Shown here one piece after another: positions 1 through 8,652 of a stretch of DNA of 39,319 nt; positions within the stretch are counted from its first letter, which is position 1, and the number at the start of each line of letters is the position of its first letter. Location: NCBI GenBank assembly GCA_043764015.1, contig JAYUKY010000080.1, positions 1 to 39,319 on the forward strand, in the 5' to 3' direction. Under the pieces are notes generated by a model. The model worked only from the letters and a program-made list of their open reading frames with translations. It did not search any database and was not told the DNA's origin. The DNA is from JANYGM01 sp043764015. GTDB taxonomy: Bacteria > Bacteroidota > Bacteroidia > Cytophagales > Thermonemataceae. Both the position numbers and the translations under genes were made by a program.

Positions 1-1133
1 GCGGTAAGCCTAAAATATTGAAATAATTTTGGGTCATATTTGATTAAACTATCTCTGACATTGAGCCAATTAACCCGTAATTGCATAGCTTTAAGGGTAC
101 TCATTTTAATATGATAATATGAGCAACTTCCACCACCAATAAGTGCATTAGAGTCACAAAAAGCCTCATTTTCTGTACCCGTTATTCTTAGTGTATCTTT
201 GTGCAAAGGGTGATTATCATCTACGGTTTGGTAGTTGATGTTGTTAATTGTGGTAGATGGCGCACCCCACGCATACATATCAGAACTTGAGTTGAAATTT
301 TCTTGTGCGCCTTCTCTCACACCCATACCCTTAGAAACAGCATAACTTGTGAGTATATTATTGCCTTGAATGGTATCATTTGCCGCTAAAAACCAGTCAA
401 TATTGCTACCATAACTTGCAGGGTTTTCTACTTTTCCATAGCCTGTAAACAACAATTTATGTGGATAACCATTAGAGGCATCTACGTAATTATCTACGTG
501 TCTTTTAAACCAAGTAACAAAGTTAGCAGGCGTGATAGGTGCTTTTAAAATTATTTCACTTACGGCTTCTCCCAAATTCCATTCATTGTAACGCCACGCA
601 CCAGGCGCATACATAAACTTCACATTAGGATTAGCCAGATAATTTTTTGCCTTAAAAGCCAACAAGAATTTCTTAAACTCTGCATCAAAACCAGGATGCC
701 AAATAGCAAAAAAATTTGAGGGACTTATGCCAAATAAATCATAATAACTGCTTGTGTTTGTGCCACCTTCATTTTTTAGGATAGGAATTGTAGGGTGTTT
801 TGCTCTTACCCAACGTGGGCAATGCAAAGTGTCTGATGCCCAAATTCTGATAAAAAACGGCTTTCCAGTAGCAACCGCCTCATCAATAGCTCTCCAATTA
901 TAGACATTTTCAACAGGATTCAAATCCCTCCACCTCACGAGCAACGAATACGCATCAGGCACATCATAAGCGTAGTAAAGCCCTGCATTAATAGATTTTG
1001 ATACCGTTGCAGGTAAACTCCAATCATCTTCACTTGGTGTTTGGTTAAATGGATTAGAGGATTGCGCTCTCATACACGTGATAGTAGCGCACACAAAAGA
1101 AAATAATAACGAAATTTTGAGTAAATTTTTCAT
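1..1133 (-). CDS. Secreted TIM-barrel glycosidase-like protein (3' end outside window)
   Basis: An uninterrupted frame runs from ATG at 1133 to the left edge, about 377 codons with no stop, so the C-terminus is missing. The N-terminus is a signal peptide (KNLLKISLLFSFVCATITC, then MRAQS). It continues with features seen in TIM-barrel glycosidase-like proteins: RWRDLNPVENVYNWRAIDEA, then FFIRIWASD, then GAWRYNEWNLGEAV, whose Glu could be catalytic. Family members of this kind act on carbohydrates outside the cell and often end in a sorting domain, which cannot be seen here. The exact family and substrate are not recognised. The gene is separated from lptC by a repeat element, so it is probably its own transcription unit. 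Confidence 0.6.
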   Translation of the reverse strand, partial: MKNLLKISLLFSFVCATITCMRAQSSNPFNQTPSEDDWSLPATVSKSINAGLYYAYDVPDAYSLLVRWRDLNPVENVYNWRAIDEAVATGKPFFIRIWASDTLHCPRWVRAKHPTIPILKNEGGTNTSSYYDLFGISPSNFFAIWHPGFDAEFKKFLLAFKAKNYLANPNVKFMYAPGAWRYNEWNLGEAVSEIILKAPITPANFVTWFKRHVDNYVDASNGYPHKLLFTGYGKVENPASYGSNIDWFLAANDTIQGNNILTSYAVSKGMGVREGAQENFNSSSDMYAWGAPSTTINNINYQTVDDNHPLHKDTLRITGTENEAFCDSNALIGGGSCSYYHIKMSTLKAMQLRVNWLNVRDSLIKYDPKLFQYFRLT

Positions 1134-1192
1134 AAAATTACTTTTTAGTGAAATTTTAGATTTGAAAATTTCTCAACAAATATAATAATTTG

Positions 1193-1366
1193 GTAACTGT
1201 TTAGGTTGTATTCCGTAGGGGCGTACCCCTTGTGGTCGCCCAAACTTTGGAAAGCAATACGTAGAGCATTATTTGTCGTTTTTATTTGTCGTGTTGCTTT
1301 CGCATTTAGGGCGACTACAAGGGTACGCCCCTACATTTCAAAAATAAAACCTACCTAAATAATTAC
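1193..1366. mobile_element. MITE-like inverted-repeat element, copy 1
   Basis: The element begins with TAACTGTTTAGGT (1194-1206) and ends with ACCTAAATAATTA (1353-1365), an imperfect terminal inverted repeat. It is flanked by ATAATTTG (1185-1192) and ATAATTTT (1367-1374), a 7/8 direct repeat placed exactly as in the copy at 7980-8211. It carries no ORF. Nested inside is a GC-richer palindromic repeat (1215-1334). The gap 1134-1436 holds only this element. Confidence 0.55.
1215..1334. repeat. GC-richer palindromic repeat, family with copies at 18748 and 23917
   Basis: The left arm GTAGGGGCGTACCCCTTG continues into TGGTCGCCC; the right arm reads GGGCGACTACAAGGG and ends TACGCCCCTAC, its near reverse complement. 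The loop includes GTTGCTTTCGCA, which recurs in the copy at 18748-18873. The base composition is clearly richer in GC than the surroundings. Confidence 0.75.
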
Positions 1367-1436
1367 ATAATTTTAATTACGAAAACCACTATGAAAAGGT
1401 TACAAAAAGTGAATTTAATGAAAATTATACATCAAT

Positions 1437-2012
1437 TTAATCTTCTGCATCAATAATTCCTGTTGGTTTTAGGATTTCGTAGCGTGAAAAATCTTGCGCT
1501 GCTATCATTCCGTTGCCCTTGATGATTTGTGTAGGAGTAGTAATGACAAGGCTACTATCCGTTTTGATTTGTTTTTCTAACGGCGACCACACCAAAGAAG
1601 TCGTTTTGAGTGTTTTTTTCTCTAGTTTTTCAAATACAACTACATCACCTTCTGCTACATAAATATTTTTGAGTTTGTCAAAAGTGGCTTTCTTGGCAGT
1701 AAGTCGGGTAGTTTCTTTTTCTGCGGTATCCATAAAAATAATTTCAATACCAGTAGGATAAACAATATTTCCGTTGGCGTAAGTATATTGTTTTGAGGCT
1801 TTTACCTGAATTTTTACTTTTGCAGAATCACTATAAATAGTCAGAATATCAGTAGTTTCTACCATTGGCTCATCATTTTTGACTGGTTTTTTGATTTTTT
1901 CATCTTGGCAAGATAGCAAAGAAAAAAACAGTAAAAAATAAAAAATAGTCGTTCGTGAGGACACAAACAATGGTAAAAGAGATGTTAAATATATTTTATT
2001 CATAATGTCCAT
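1437..2012 (-). CDS. lptC: LPS export ABC transporter periplasmic protein LptC
   Basis: This 191-residue protein has a hydrophobic N-terminus ending in a lipobox-like LFFSLLSC, followed by a beta-rich domain (roughly 45-185) with YSDSAKVKIQVKA, RLTAKKATFD and the motif for added 'double' strands typical of LptC in Bacteroidota. LptC sits in the inner membrane and passes lipopolysaccharide from LptBFG to LptA. The start at 2012 gives MDIMNK; the ATG at 2003 (MNKIY) is equally possible. It begins 10 bp after the end of the LRR gene at 2023, so the two may be cotranscribed. The signal-peptide region contains an extra stretch encoded by a palindromic repeat (1951-1968), described separately. The family call is from the fold pattern and length and is fairly safe. 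Confidence 0.75.
   Translation of the reverse strand: MDIMNKIYLTSLLPLFVSSRTTIFYFLLFFSLLSCQDEKIKKPVKNDEPMVETTDILTIYSDSAKVKIQVKASKQYTYANGNIVYPTGIEIIFMDTAEKETTRLTAKKATFDKLKNIYVAEGDVVVFEKLEKKTLKTTSLVWSPLEKQIKTDSSLVITTPTQIIKGNGMIAAQDFSRYEILKPTGIIDAED
1951..1968. repeat. Small hairpin repeat inside the lptC signal-peptide region
   Basis: GTTCGTG-agga-CACAAAC forms a hairpin (with a G-T pair) inside codons for about residues 15-21 of LptC. A related copy, GTTTATG-aaga-CACGAAC followed by the same AATGG, lies at 29651-29668 in non-coding DNA. Confidence 0.5.
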
Positions 2013-2022
2013 TTTATTGTTT

Positions 2023-4311
2023 CTAGTTTAGTTTTATCTTCATTTCTATTTGTGGGAAAAGTTTTTGAAGTTTCTTTTGGAGTGTATCTGTAATATAATT
2101 GACTTCAATTCTTTTAATAGTAGGGATATTTGTGTTAAGATTACCCAAACTTCCTCTGATACCCAGCAACTTAATGGTTTCTATTTCCGTAAATTCTGTA
2201 AGTTCTTGTACAAAAAGATATTTTGCATCAATATAAGTGTCGCTAAAATTCAAAATATTGCCTTTTAAATGCTTTTTGAAGATAATTTTAGCATATTCTC
2301 CACCTTTTTTCATTCCCCAATCAGAAAAGATATTATAATAGTGATTTTCGTAAGCGTGTTTGACTTCTGCTTTATAAAAATAGTCTAATCCAGCCATTAG
2401 AAGTGCTTTTTGGTCAATTCCGTCTTCTCCTAAAAGAAGTTTAATACCATTATCAGTACCTTTTCTATAATACTTTTCAATTGCTGCTAGCAAGCCCGTA
2501 GGCGCATATTTGGCAAGAAGTTGGCGTATTTTTTGTGATTTATCTTTGAAATTTCCACCAAAATAACTACTTGCATTCCCCATTATCATCAAAACAAGAA
2601 TATATAATATTTCGTCAGGAATGCCACCAACATCCATCATTTGTATAGCAAGTTGTTGGTTGTCAAGGTTTTCACTTTTCAGTAAATCCGCTATATTGTT
2701 TGTCATCTCTTCCGACACTTCAAGCAAATAGGGTTTTTCCAAAAGTTGCTGAAAATCTTTGAGGTGTTTTGGTAATACTAAGGTGATTTTTTGCTTAGAA
2801 ATAGCCTCCAATATAGTTTCTAATGCTATTTTTGGTTGTTCGCCAATGCAAATATGTGTAGTTTGGTCTGTTATTTTGGAAATAATTTTGTATTCTTTTT
2901 CCTTAAAAAAATTAGTCAATGCCGTTATTTTTATGCCCGCAACATCACCCAAAACGCTAATAATAGTGTTTTCTTTTTCTGATTTTAAAGAAAATGGCGT
3001 TTTTATATGGTTTTCTAGAGCAGTCAGCGCATTACGCCTTATGGGTGCATTACCCACATACAAGCAAGCTAATAAATCTTCTTTTTTAGCGGTTTTGAGT
3101 GTTTCTGTGCGGTTTTGGATAAGTGCAAGCTCTAGCATTTGTAATTTTGTAGGAAGATTTCTTTTTTTGAAAGAATCCAACAAATTATTAACTGTTGTAC
3201 TAGTTTTCAGCTCTGTTGTCTTACAAAATGGGTTTTTATCAATATCAATTTCTAATAAATTGGGTAATTGCAAGATTTTTTCAGATAATAACTCCAATTT
3301 ATTAGCAAAAAGGTTGATTTTTTCCAGTTTCTCACAATTCAGAATGCTATCAGGAATATTTTTGAGATTGCAGGCAATCAGTTCCAGTTCACGCAAGTTA
3401 TTTTTATTTCCAAAAATTTTGTCAATAAGTAATTTTTTATTTCCATTTAGCACCAATTTGTTCAAATTAGGCATTTCAGACAACAAAAACGGCAATTCTT
3501 TGATGTCGTTTGTAGAAAAATCAAGTTCTTTGAGTTGTGTTAATTTCTTAAAAAAAGTAGGAATTTCAGTAATTTTACTATTTGTAATTGATAAAGATTC
3601 TAGATTTTTGAGGTCAGTTATTTTTTCAGAAAACGCTTCAAAGCGTGTTCTTTGCTTCATTTCATCTTTCAAATACACAAAATTACCATTAAAATCCAGT
3701 TTTTTAAGTTTTTTAAGTGAGAAAATATTTTCTTGGATTTGCGTAGTCATACCGCCATAGCTCAAAGATAATTCTTCTAGACTTTCAAGCCCTAAAAACG
3801 CATCTTTTGGCAAATTCTCTACTTGATTGATATTTAAATACAATTTTTTAAGGTTTTTCATCTTAAAAATAGAACTAGGCACATCAAGCAAAGTTTTTGA
3901 ATAATTATAGCTTTGGTGTTCTGTTTCTTTAGTCTCAATTTCACCAAAAATGAAGAAAATAGTCAGACTTTCTAAATTATCCATTTTATCAAAAATATCC
4001 AAAAATAATGTTTTTTGATTTTGGGTATTGTAGACATAATAATGAGGAAAATGAAGGTGTTTTAGTTGTTTCATTTCTGTCAAAAACGTAGGAAATTCCA
4101 TAGGAAAACTGCCTAAATGCAATGTATGTAGTTTTTTGAAATTAGCAATTTCTTTGGGCAACACGTAATCATAGCCATAAGAAACATTGAGTATTTCTAA
4201 GTTATTGAAAACAAAGCATTTACTTAAATCTTCTGCAGGAATATTAAGGTCTGTAACGTCAGAAGGGTTTTTGAGTGCATCTTTAAAATTCTCTCTATTG
4301 TAGTAGCCCAT
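2023..4311 (-). CDS. Leucine-rich repeat protein with BRCT-like domain (paralog 2)
   Basis: This 762-residue protein has no signal peptide. Residues about 34-365 are leucine-rich repeats (for example LKELDFSTNDIKELP and LEKINLFANKLELL). A short helical HEAT-like stretch follows (about 385-440), then about 448-522 resembles a BRCT domain (ISVLGDVAG, TTHICIG, PKHLKDF). The C-terminal 240 residues are mostly helical and not recognised. It is a close full-length paralog of the protein at 4364-6631, 52 bp upstream, indicating a tandem duplication. LRR and BRCT are both binding modules; BRCT often binds DNA ends, nicked DNA or phosphopeptides. The function is unknown. The pair may form an operon running into lptC, although a parS-like palindrome lies between the paralogs. 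Confidence 0.75.
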   Translation of the reverse strand: MGYYNRENFKDALKNPSDVTDLNIPAEDLSKCFVFNNLEILNVSYGYDYVLPKEIANFKKLHTLHLGSFPMEFPTFLTEMKQLKHLHFPHYYVYNTQNQKTLFLDIFDKMDNLESLTIFFIFGEIETKETEHQSYNYSKTLLDVPSSIFKMKNLKKLYLNINQVENLPKDAFLGLESLEELSLSYGGMTTQIQENIFSLKKLKKLDFNGNFVYLKDEMKQRTRFEAFSEKITDLKNLESLSITNSKITEIPTFFKKLTQLKELDFSTNDIKELPFLLSEMPNLNKLVLNGNKKLLIDKIFGNKNNLRELELIACNLKNIPDSILNCEKLEKINLFANKLELLSEKILQLPNLLEIDIDKNPFCKTTELKTSTTVNNLLDSFKKRNLPTKLQMLELALIQNRTETLKTAKKEDLLACLYVGNAPIRRNALTALENHIKTPFSLKSEKENTIISVLGDVAGIKITALTNFFKEKEYKIISKITDQTTHICIGEQPKIALETILEAISKQKITLVLPKHLKDFQQLLEKPYLLEVSEEMTNNIADLLKSENLDNQQLAIQMMDVGGIPDEILYILVLMIMGNASSYFGGNFKDKSQKIRQLLAKYAPTGLLAAIEKYYRKGTDNGIKLLLGEDGIDQKALLMAGLDYFYKAEVKHAYENHYYNIFSDWGMKKGGEYAKIIFKKHLKGNILNFSDTYIDAKYLFVQELTEFTEIETIKLLGIRGSLGNLNTNIPTIKRIEVNYITDTLQKKLQKLFPQIEMKIKLN

Positions 4312-4338
4312 AATTTTGAATATTTTTCTGATTTATTT

Positions 4339-4354
4339 TGTTCCACGTGGAACA
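4339..4354. promoter_or_regulatory. Perfect parS-like palindrome (possible ParB binding site)
   Basis: TGTTCCACGTGGAACA is a perfect 16-bp palindrome and fits the widely conserved chromosomal parS pattern TGTTNCACGTGNAACA. The symmetry extends to 24 bp (4335-4358). It lies in the 52-bp gap between the two LRR-BRCT genes, not in coding sequence. A role as a transcription-factor operator for the downstream gene cannot be excluded. Confidence 0.6.
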
Positions 4355-4363
4355 AAATTTGAC

Positions 4364-6631
4364 TTATATTGGTTTTTTATCTCCTTTTATTGTGATTTTG
4401 AGCTGTGGATATACTTTTTGTATTCTTTGGATAGTTGCTTTTGATATAATACTGACTATAATTTCTTTGATTGTTGGTATATTTGTTGCATAGCCCAAAG
4501 TAACACCATCTAGTTTACTTACCTCAATAATCTCTATTTCTGGGAAGTCCAAAAGTTCTTCTCTAAAAAGTTGTTTTGTGTGTATTAAATGTTTAGAAAA
4601 ATTCAAAACATTACCTTTTAAACAATTTTTATATATAATTTTAAGATATTCACCATCTTTTTTTAGTCCCCACTTGAAAAAAACACTATAATTTATTTGA
4701 GGGTAATAACTTGTACTCTCAACTTTATCATATTGCAAACCTGCTTTTAAAAGCTGTTTTTGGTCAATACTTTCCTCTTCTAAGACAAATTTAAGAATGT
4801 CATAAGCAGTTTTTTTATAGTATTTTGCTACAACGGCTTGCAAGCTCGTAGGCGCATATTTTTGCAACAATTTACGGATTTTTTGTGATTTCCCTTCAAA
4901 TTTTGTACCAAAATAATACTGATTTTCTATCACCATCAATGCAAGTACATATACCAAATCCTCTGGAATGCCACCTGTTTCCATCATTTGCAATGCAAGT
5001 TGTTGATTACCAGCATCATTGCTTTTGAGTAAATCACCTATGTTTTGCGTCATATCTGCAGACACTGTTGCCTCTAGCAAATAAGGCGTTTCTAAAATTT
5101 GCTGAAAATCTTTGAGATGTTTTGGCAAAGAAAGTGCAATATTTTGCTCAAAAACTGCTTTATTGATGTCTTCAAGTGAGGTTTTGGATTGCTCACTAAT
5201 GCAAATATGTGTAGTTTTTGGGTCAATTTTATTGATGATTTTATAGCCGTTTGCTTTAAAAAACTTTTCAATAGTTACCATATTTGCGCCTGCAATCTTT
5301 CCTAAAACACTAATTAAAGTAGTTTTTGGGTCTAAATCTAAAGAAAATGGCGTTTTAATATAATTTTCTAGTGCAATAAGCGTATTTAGGCGTATGGAAG
5401 CATTAGAGGAGTATAAACAAGTTAATAAATCTTCTTTTGTGGCATTTTTGAGGTTTTCTGTATGATTTTGTATAAGCGAAAACTCTAATAGTTGTAAATT
5501 TTCTGGTAAATTTCTCTGTTTAAAAGATAAAATTAAATTATTGATAGTGCTTGTTTTCAGCTCTGTTGTGTTGGAAAGTGTGTTTCTATCAATTTTAACT
5601 GTGTGAAAGTGAGATAGTTTTAAAAGTTCACTTGGCAAAAATACTAATTTATTGGTACTGACATTTAATATTTCTAGCTTTTGACAGTTTTGAATGTTTA
5701 CAGGAATATTTTTAAGGTTACAACTGGTAATTTCTATTTCACGTAAATTATTGCCACCTTCCAAAATGCTATCCAAAGGTAGATTTTTATTTCTTGAGAG
5801 GTTTAATTTAATTAAATTAGGCATTTCAGACAATAAAAATGGAGTTTTTTTGATGTCGTTATCTGATAAATCTAATTCTTTGAGAGATGTGAGATTTTTG
5901 AAAAATGCAGGTATTTCTGTTAATTTTCCTTTTGAAATTGATAGTTTTTCAAGTTGTTTTAGGTTTATTATTTTTTCAGAAAAGCCATTTTCAAAACGCA
6001 ATCTAGTATTTAGTTCTCTATTTGTATAGGTAAAATTACCATTTAAACTAATTACTTTGAGGTTTTTGAGCGAAAATATATTTTCTTGCATTTCTTTTGA
6101 AATACTTCCATAAGAAATATTAAGCTCTTCCAAACTCTCCAAACCTAAAAAAGTAGCCTTTGGCAAATCTTCCATTTGGTTGATTTGAAGATGTAATTTT
6201 TTGAGATTTTTCATCTTTGAAACAGATGTAGGAAACTTCAAATCTGGTCTGTTTGTATCAAAATACAAACCTATTTTCAAACTTTCCAAATGCTCAAACG
6301 TATGAAAAATATCAGGAAAATCTAAGGGATATTGCAAAGAATAATAAGAAGGCAAAATCAGGTTTTTTAGTTGGGTCATTTCTGCCAAAAATACTGGAAA
6401 AGCAACTAAAAAGTCATTCAGTTGAATAGTATGCAATTTTTTAAACTTCAAAACTGCCTTTGGTAACGGATTAGCATTATTCCCAAAACCTGTAATATTG
6501 AGGATTTCTAGATTTTCAAAATGAAAACATTTATCCAAATCTTCAAGCGTAACATTGAGATTTATCACGTCCAGAGGCATTTTTTGTTCTTGTGCAATGC
6601 TTTGTAAGTTGTCGTAAATCATATTTTGCAT
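4364..6631 (-). CDS. Leucine-rich repeat protein with BRCT-like domain (paralog 1)
   Basis: This 755-residue protein is built like its neighbour at 2023-4311. Leucine-rich repeats fill roughly residues 33-360 (LKELDLSDNDIKKTPFLL, LEILNVSTNKLVFLP). A helical linker follows, then a BRCT-like module (ISVLGKIAG, IDPKTTHICIS, LPKHLKDFQQ), then a helical C-terminal region with GGIPEDLVYVLALMVIE and SQKIRKLLQKYAPT, which also occur in the paralog. The proteins align end to end with substitutions throughout, so the duplication is old and both copies stay intact, suggesting selection. There is no signal peptide or membrane segment, so it is cytoplasmic. It is the first gene of a possible operon. No function can be assigned. 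Confidence 0.75.
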   Translation of the reverse strand: MQNMIYDNLQSIAQEQKMPLDVINLNVTLEDLDKCFHFENLEILNITGFGNNANPLPKAVLKFKKLHTIQLNDFLVAFPVFLAEMTQLKNLILPSYYSLQYPLDFPDIFHTFEHLESLKIGLYFDTNRPDLKFPTSVSKMKNLKKLHLQINQMEDLPKATFLGLESLEELNISYGSISKEMQENIFSLKNLKVISLNGNFTYTNRELNTRLRFENGFSEKIINLKQLEKLSISKGKLTEIPAFFKNLTSLKELDLSDNDIKKTPFLLSEMPNLIKLNLSRNKNLPLDSILEGGNNLREIEITSCNLKNIPVNIQNCQKLEILNVSTNKLVFLPSELLKLSHFHTVKIDRNTLSNTTELKTSTINNLILSFKQRNLPENLQLLEFSLIQNHTENLKNATKEDLLTCLYSSNASIRLNTLIALENYIKTPFSLDLDPKTTLISVLGKIAGANMVTIEKFFKANGYKIINKIDPKTTHICISEQSKTSLEDINKAVFEQNIALSLPKHLKDFQQILETPYLLEATVSADMTQNIGDLLKSNDAGNQQLALQMMETGGIPEDLVYVLALMVIENQYYFGTKFEGKSQKIRKLLQKYAPTSLQAVVAKYYKKTAYDILKFVLEEESIDQKQLLKAGLQYDKVESTSYYPQINYSVFFKWGLKKDGEYLKIIYKNCLKGNVLNFSKHLIHTKQLFREELLDFPEIEIIEVSKLDGVTLGYATNIPTIKEIIVSIISKATIQRIQKVYPQLKITIKGDKKPI

Positions 6632-6682
6632 TTCTTAGTGTCTTCTTAATGTGTATTTCTTAATGAACTTAGTGTTAAAAAA

Positions 6683-7699
6683 CTAAATAAAAATCTTTCT
6701 CAAAACATCTATTTCACGCTTTGCTGATGCTTTTTCGTACAAAATCCTGTAAGCGGCAGTCGTAATAGGTAAATCTGCGTTATGCTTTTCGTTGATGGCA
6801 TAAATGCTTTTAACGGCATAATAACCCTCTGCAATCATATTCATCTCCATTTGAGCGGACTGTACAGTGTAGCCACGCCCAATCATATTGCCAAAAGTGC
6901 GGTTTCTACTAAATTGAGAGTAAGCCGTAACCAACAAATCACCTAAATAAGCCGTTTGAGCAAGATTTCTAGGCATTGGGCGCAACGCCTGAATAAAATT
7001 CTCTATTTCTTTCATAGCATTTGATACCAAAACCGCCTGAAAATTGTCGCCATAGCCCAAACCGTGTGCAATGCCACACGTAAGCGCAACAATATTTTTG
7101 ATAATGGCAGAATATTCTACCCCATAAATGTCCCCAAAAGGAGTAGCTTTTATGTAGGTACAAGTAAGTAAATTAGCGACTGTTTGTGCTGTTTGTGCAT
7201 TTTCAGAGGCAATAGTAAGATAAGATTGGCGTTCAAGTGCCACTTCTTCAGCGTGGCAAGGACCTGCAATAATGGCTATTTTTTCGTGCAAAATACCAAA
7301 ATCTTCTGCTACGTATTCCGTAATCAGCAAATTGCGTTCTGGTATCATACCTTTTACGGCAGAAACAATGACTTTGTTTTGGAGATAATTTTTTGGTAAA
7401 TCTTTGAGTGCATCAGTCATAAAAGCGGCAGGAACAACCAAAAAAACCACTTCTGCGTTTTCTATGGCGTGCAAAATGCTAGTTGTAACGGTTACTTTCT
7501 CTGGGTTTATCTCTACATCACTCAAATAGCTAGGGTTTTGGTTAAATTTGCGTATAAAAGCGGCATCTTTGGTATTTCTTAACCACCAATGTATTTGTAG
7601 ATTTTGTTCTGATAAGATTTTAACAATAGCCGTAGCCCAACTTCCTCCCCCAATGACTGCTACAGTACCCATAACAGCCTTTATTTGTGTATTTTCCAT
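6683..7699 (-). CDS. gpsA: Glycerol-3-phosphate dehydrogenase [NAD(P)+]
   Basis: The protein has 338 residues, normal for GpsA. It reduces dihydroxyacetone phosphate to sn-glycerol-3-phosphate for phospholipid synthesis in the cytoplasm. The N-terminal Rossmann motif is VAVIGGGSWATA; later motifs are VVPAAF, VSAVKGM, IAGPCHAEEVA and the C-terminal catalytic region with EYSAIIKNIVALTCGIAHGL, where the Lys of the IIKN motif is the expected catalytic residue. A second ATG at 7672 (MGTVAVIG) is an alternative start; the first adds nine residues. It is followed after 50 bp by the LRR-BRCT gene on the same strand. Confidence 0.93.
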   Translation of the reverse strand: MENTQIKAVMGTVAVIGGGSWATAIVKILSEQNLQIHWWLRNTKDAAFIRKFNQNPSYLSDVEINPEKVTVTTSILHAIENAEVVFLVVPAAFMTDALKDLPKNYLQNKVIVSAVKGMIPERNLLITEYVAEDFGILHEKIAIIAGPCHAEEVALERQSYLTIASENAQTAQTVANLLTCTYIKATPFGDIYGVEYSAIIKNIVALTCGIAHGLGYGDNFQAVLVSNAMKEIENFIQALRPMPRNLAQTAYLGDLLVTAYSQFSRNRTFGNMIGRGYTVQSAQMEMNMIAEGYYAVKSIYAINEKHNADLPITTAAYRILYEKASAKREIDVLRKIFI

Positions 7700-7738
7700 A
7701 ATTTTTTATTTCAATTATTTTTAATCTAGCAATTTGGT

Positions 7739-8530
7739 TTACAAAATCTCTTTAAATTTACGTAAAATGGCTATTATTTCCAATAAATCATCTTTATCAG
7801 TACAAATATAAGATTTTAAAATGCAATAAGTTTTATCATTTAAAATAAAAAAAAAACCAAAGTTTTCCTGTTACCGTACAACCATACAAAGGTTTTCCAT
7901 TCTTGTTTTTTCTTGTGCAATCAAAAATCCTTCTAATAATTGCGGTACGGAGTCGCCACTTGGGTCTTTTAGTTTTTTGGTAACTGTTTAGGTACTAAAA
8001 TATCCTGTTTATTTTTAAATTTCAAATTAAAAAATATTTAATTTGGTGAAAAATAAATTGCAATTATTAATATTTGGCAGTAACAAAGTTAGAGTTTTTC
8101 AATTAAAAAATACACAGAATATTATTCTTTTTAAAATTATATTTAAAAATAAATTTTTTAAATACAGAAGAATACCAAATATTAGCTATTTTTAAGTACC
8201 TAAACAGTTATGTTTTTTGTATTCTTGAAAATAAAAATAGGGCGTACTTGGCTTATCCAAAATGCCTTCTGCAATCGTAAAATCAGCTTTGAGATATAAA
8301 TAATGGTCATTGATGGTTGTATAAACTTCTCTTTCATAATAGGTTTTGTATTCTTTATTACCTCGTAAATGCCCAAAACAACAATAAACGAAAGGAATTT
8401 CATTTTTAATTATTCCTCATTCCAGCCTTCAATTTCTTGTGCTGCATCTGCCAAAATCATATCAAAAAATACCCTTTGAAATGTTTGTTTTTGACACCTC
8501 CAACCATAGTTTTGTAGCGCAAAAACTTAA
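7739..8530 (-). pseudogene. Broken PD-(D/E)XK nuclease-like gene, split by an inserted element
   Basis: Reading right to left, one protein can be rebuilt from pieces. First comes ALQNYGWRCQKQTFQRVFFD to EGWNEE (stop near 8416). A frame change gives EIPFVYCCFGHLRGNKEYKT, then YLKADFTIAEG, then PYFYFQEYK (to about 8221). After the element at 7980-8211 the frame resumes with KLKDPSGDSVPQLLEGFLIAQ, then after two more frame changes NGKPLYGCTVTGKLWFF and ILRKFKEIL (stop at 7739). One of these changes falls in a run of ten T. The Asp of KADF and the Glu-x-Lys of QEYK fit a PD-(D/E)XK nuclease core. The pattern matches a hypothetical protein family I recall from bacteria, often cited as nuclease-like. 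The 5' end is lost. The gene is clearly dead: one insertion and about three frameshifts. Confidence 0.7.
7980..8211. mobile_element. MITE-like element with 16-bp inverted repeats and 8-bp target duplication
   Basis: The ends are TAACTGTTTAGGTACT (7981-7996) and AGTACCTAAACAGTTA (8195-8210), perfect inverted repeats. The 8-mer GTTTTTTG occurs on both sides (7972-7979 and 8212-8219), as expected for a target-site duplication, and the interrupted gene reads QEYKK on one side and KLKDPSG on the other. The interior is AT-rich with no ORF, so it would need a transposase supplied elsewhere. Confidence 0.7.
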
Positions 8531-8652
8531 AAAACAAACAGTTGATTTAGGCATCAAGGGTCATAATATTTTTGAAGATAAACATTTGATAATCAAATAA
8601 ATACTATATTATATGGTTTTGCAAATACCAAAATATGAAAAATAAAACTTGA

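Noticed and set aside
2759..3760. Long plus-strand ORF of 333 codons
   Set aside because: It is the antisense shadow of the LRR-BRCT gene; serine/phenylalanine-rich composition and no recognisable domain.
8481..8600. Small plus-strand ORF (39 codons, MFVFDTSNHSFVAQKLKK...) overlapping the nuclease pseudogene
   Set aside because: It reads like protein but overlaps the better supported minus-strand nuclease-like frame, has no clear start signal and is very short.
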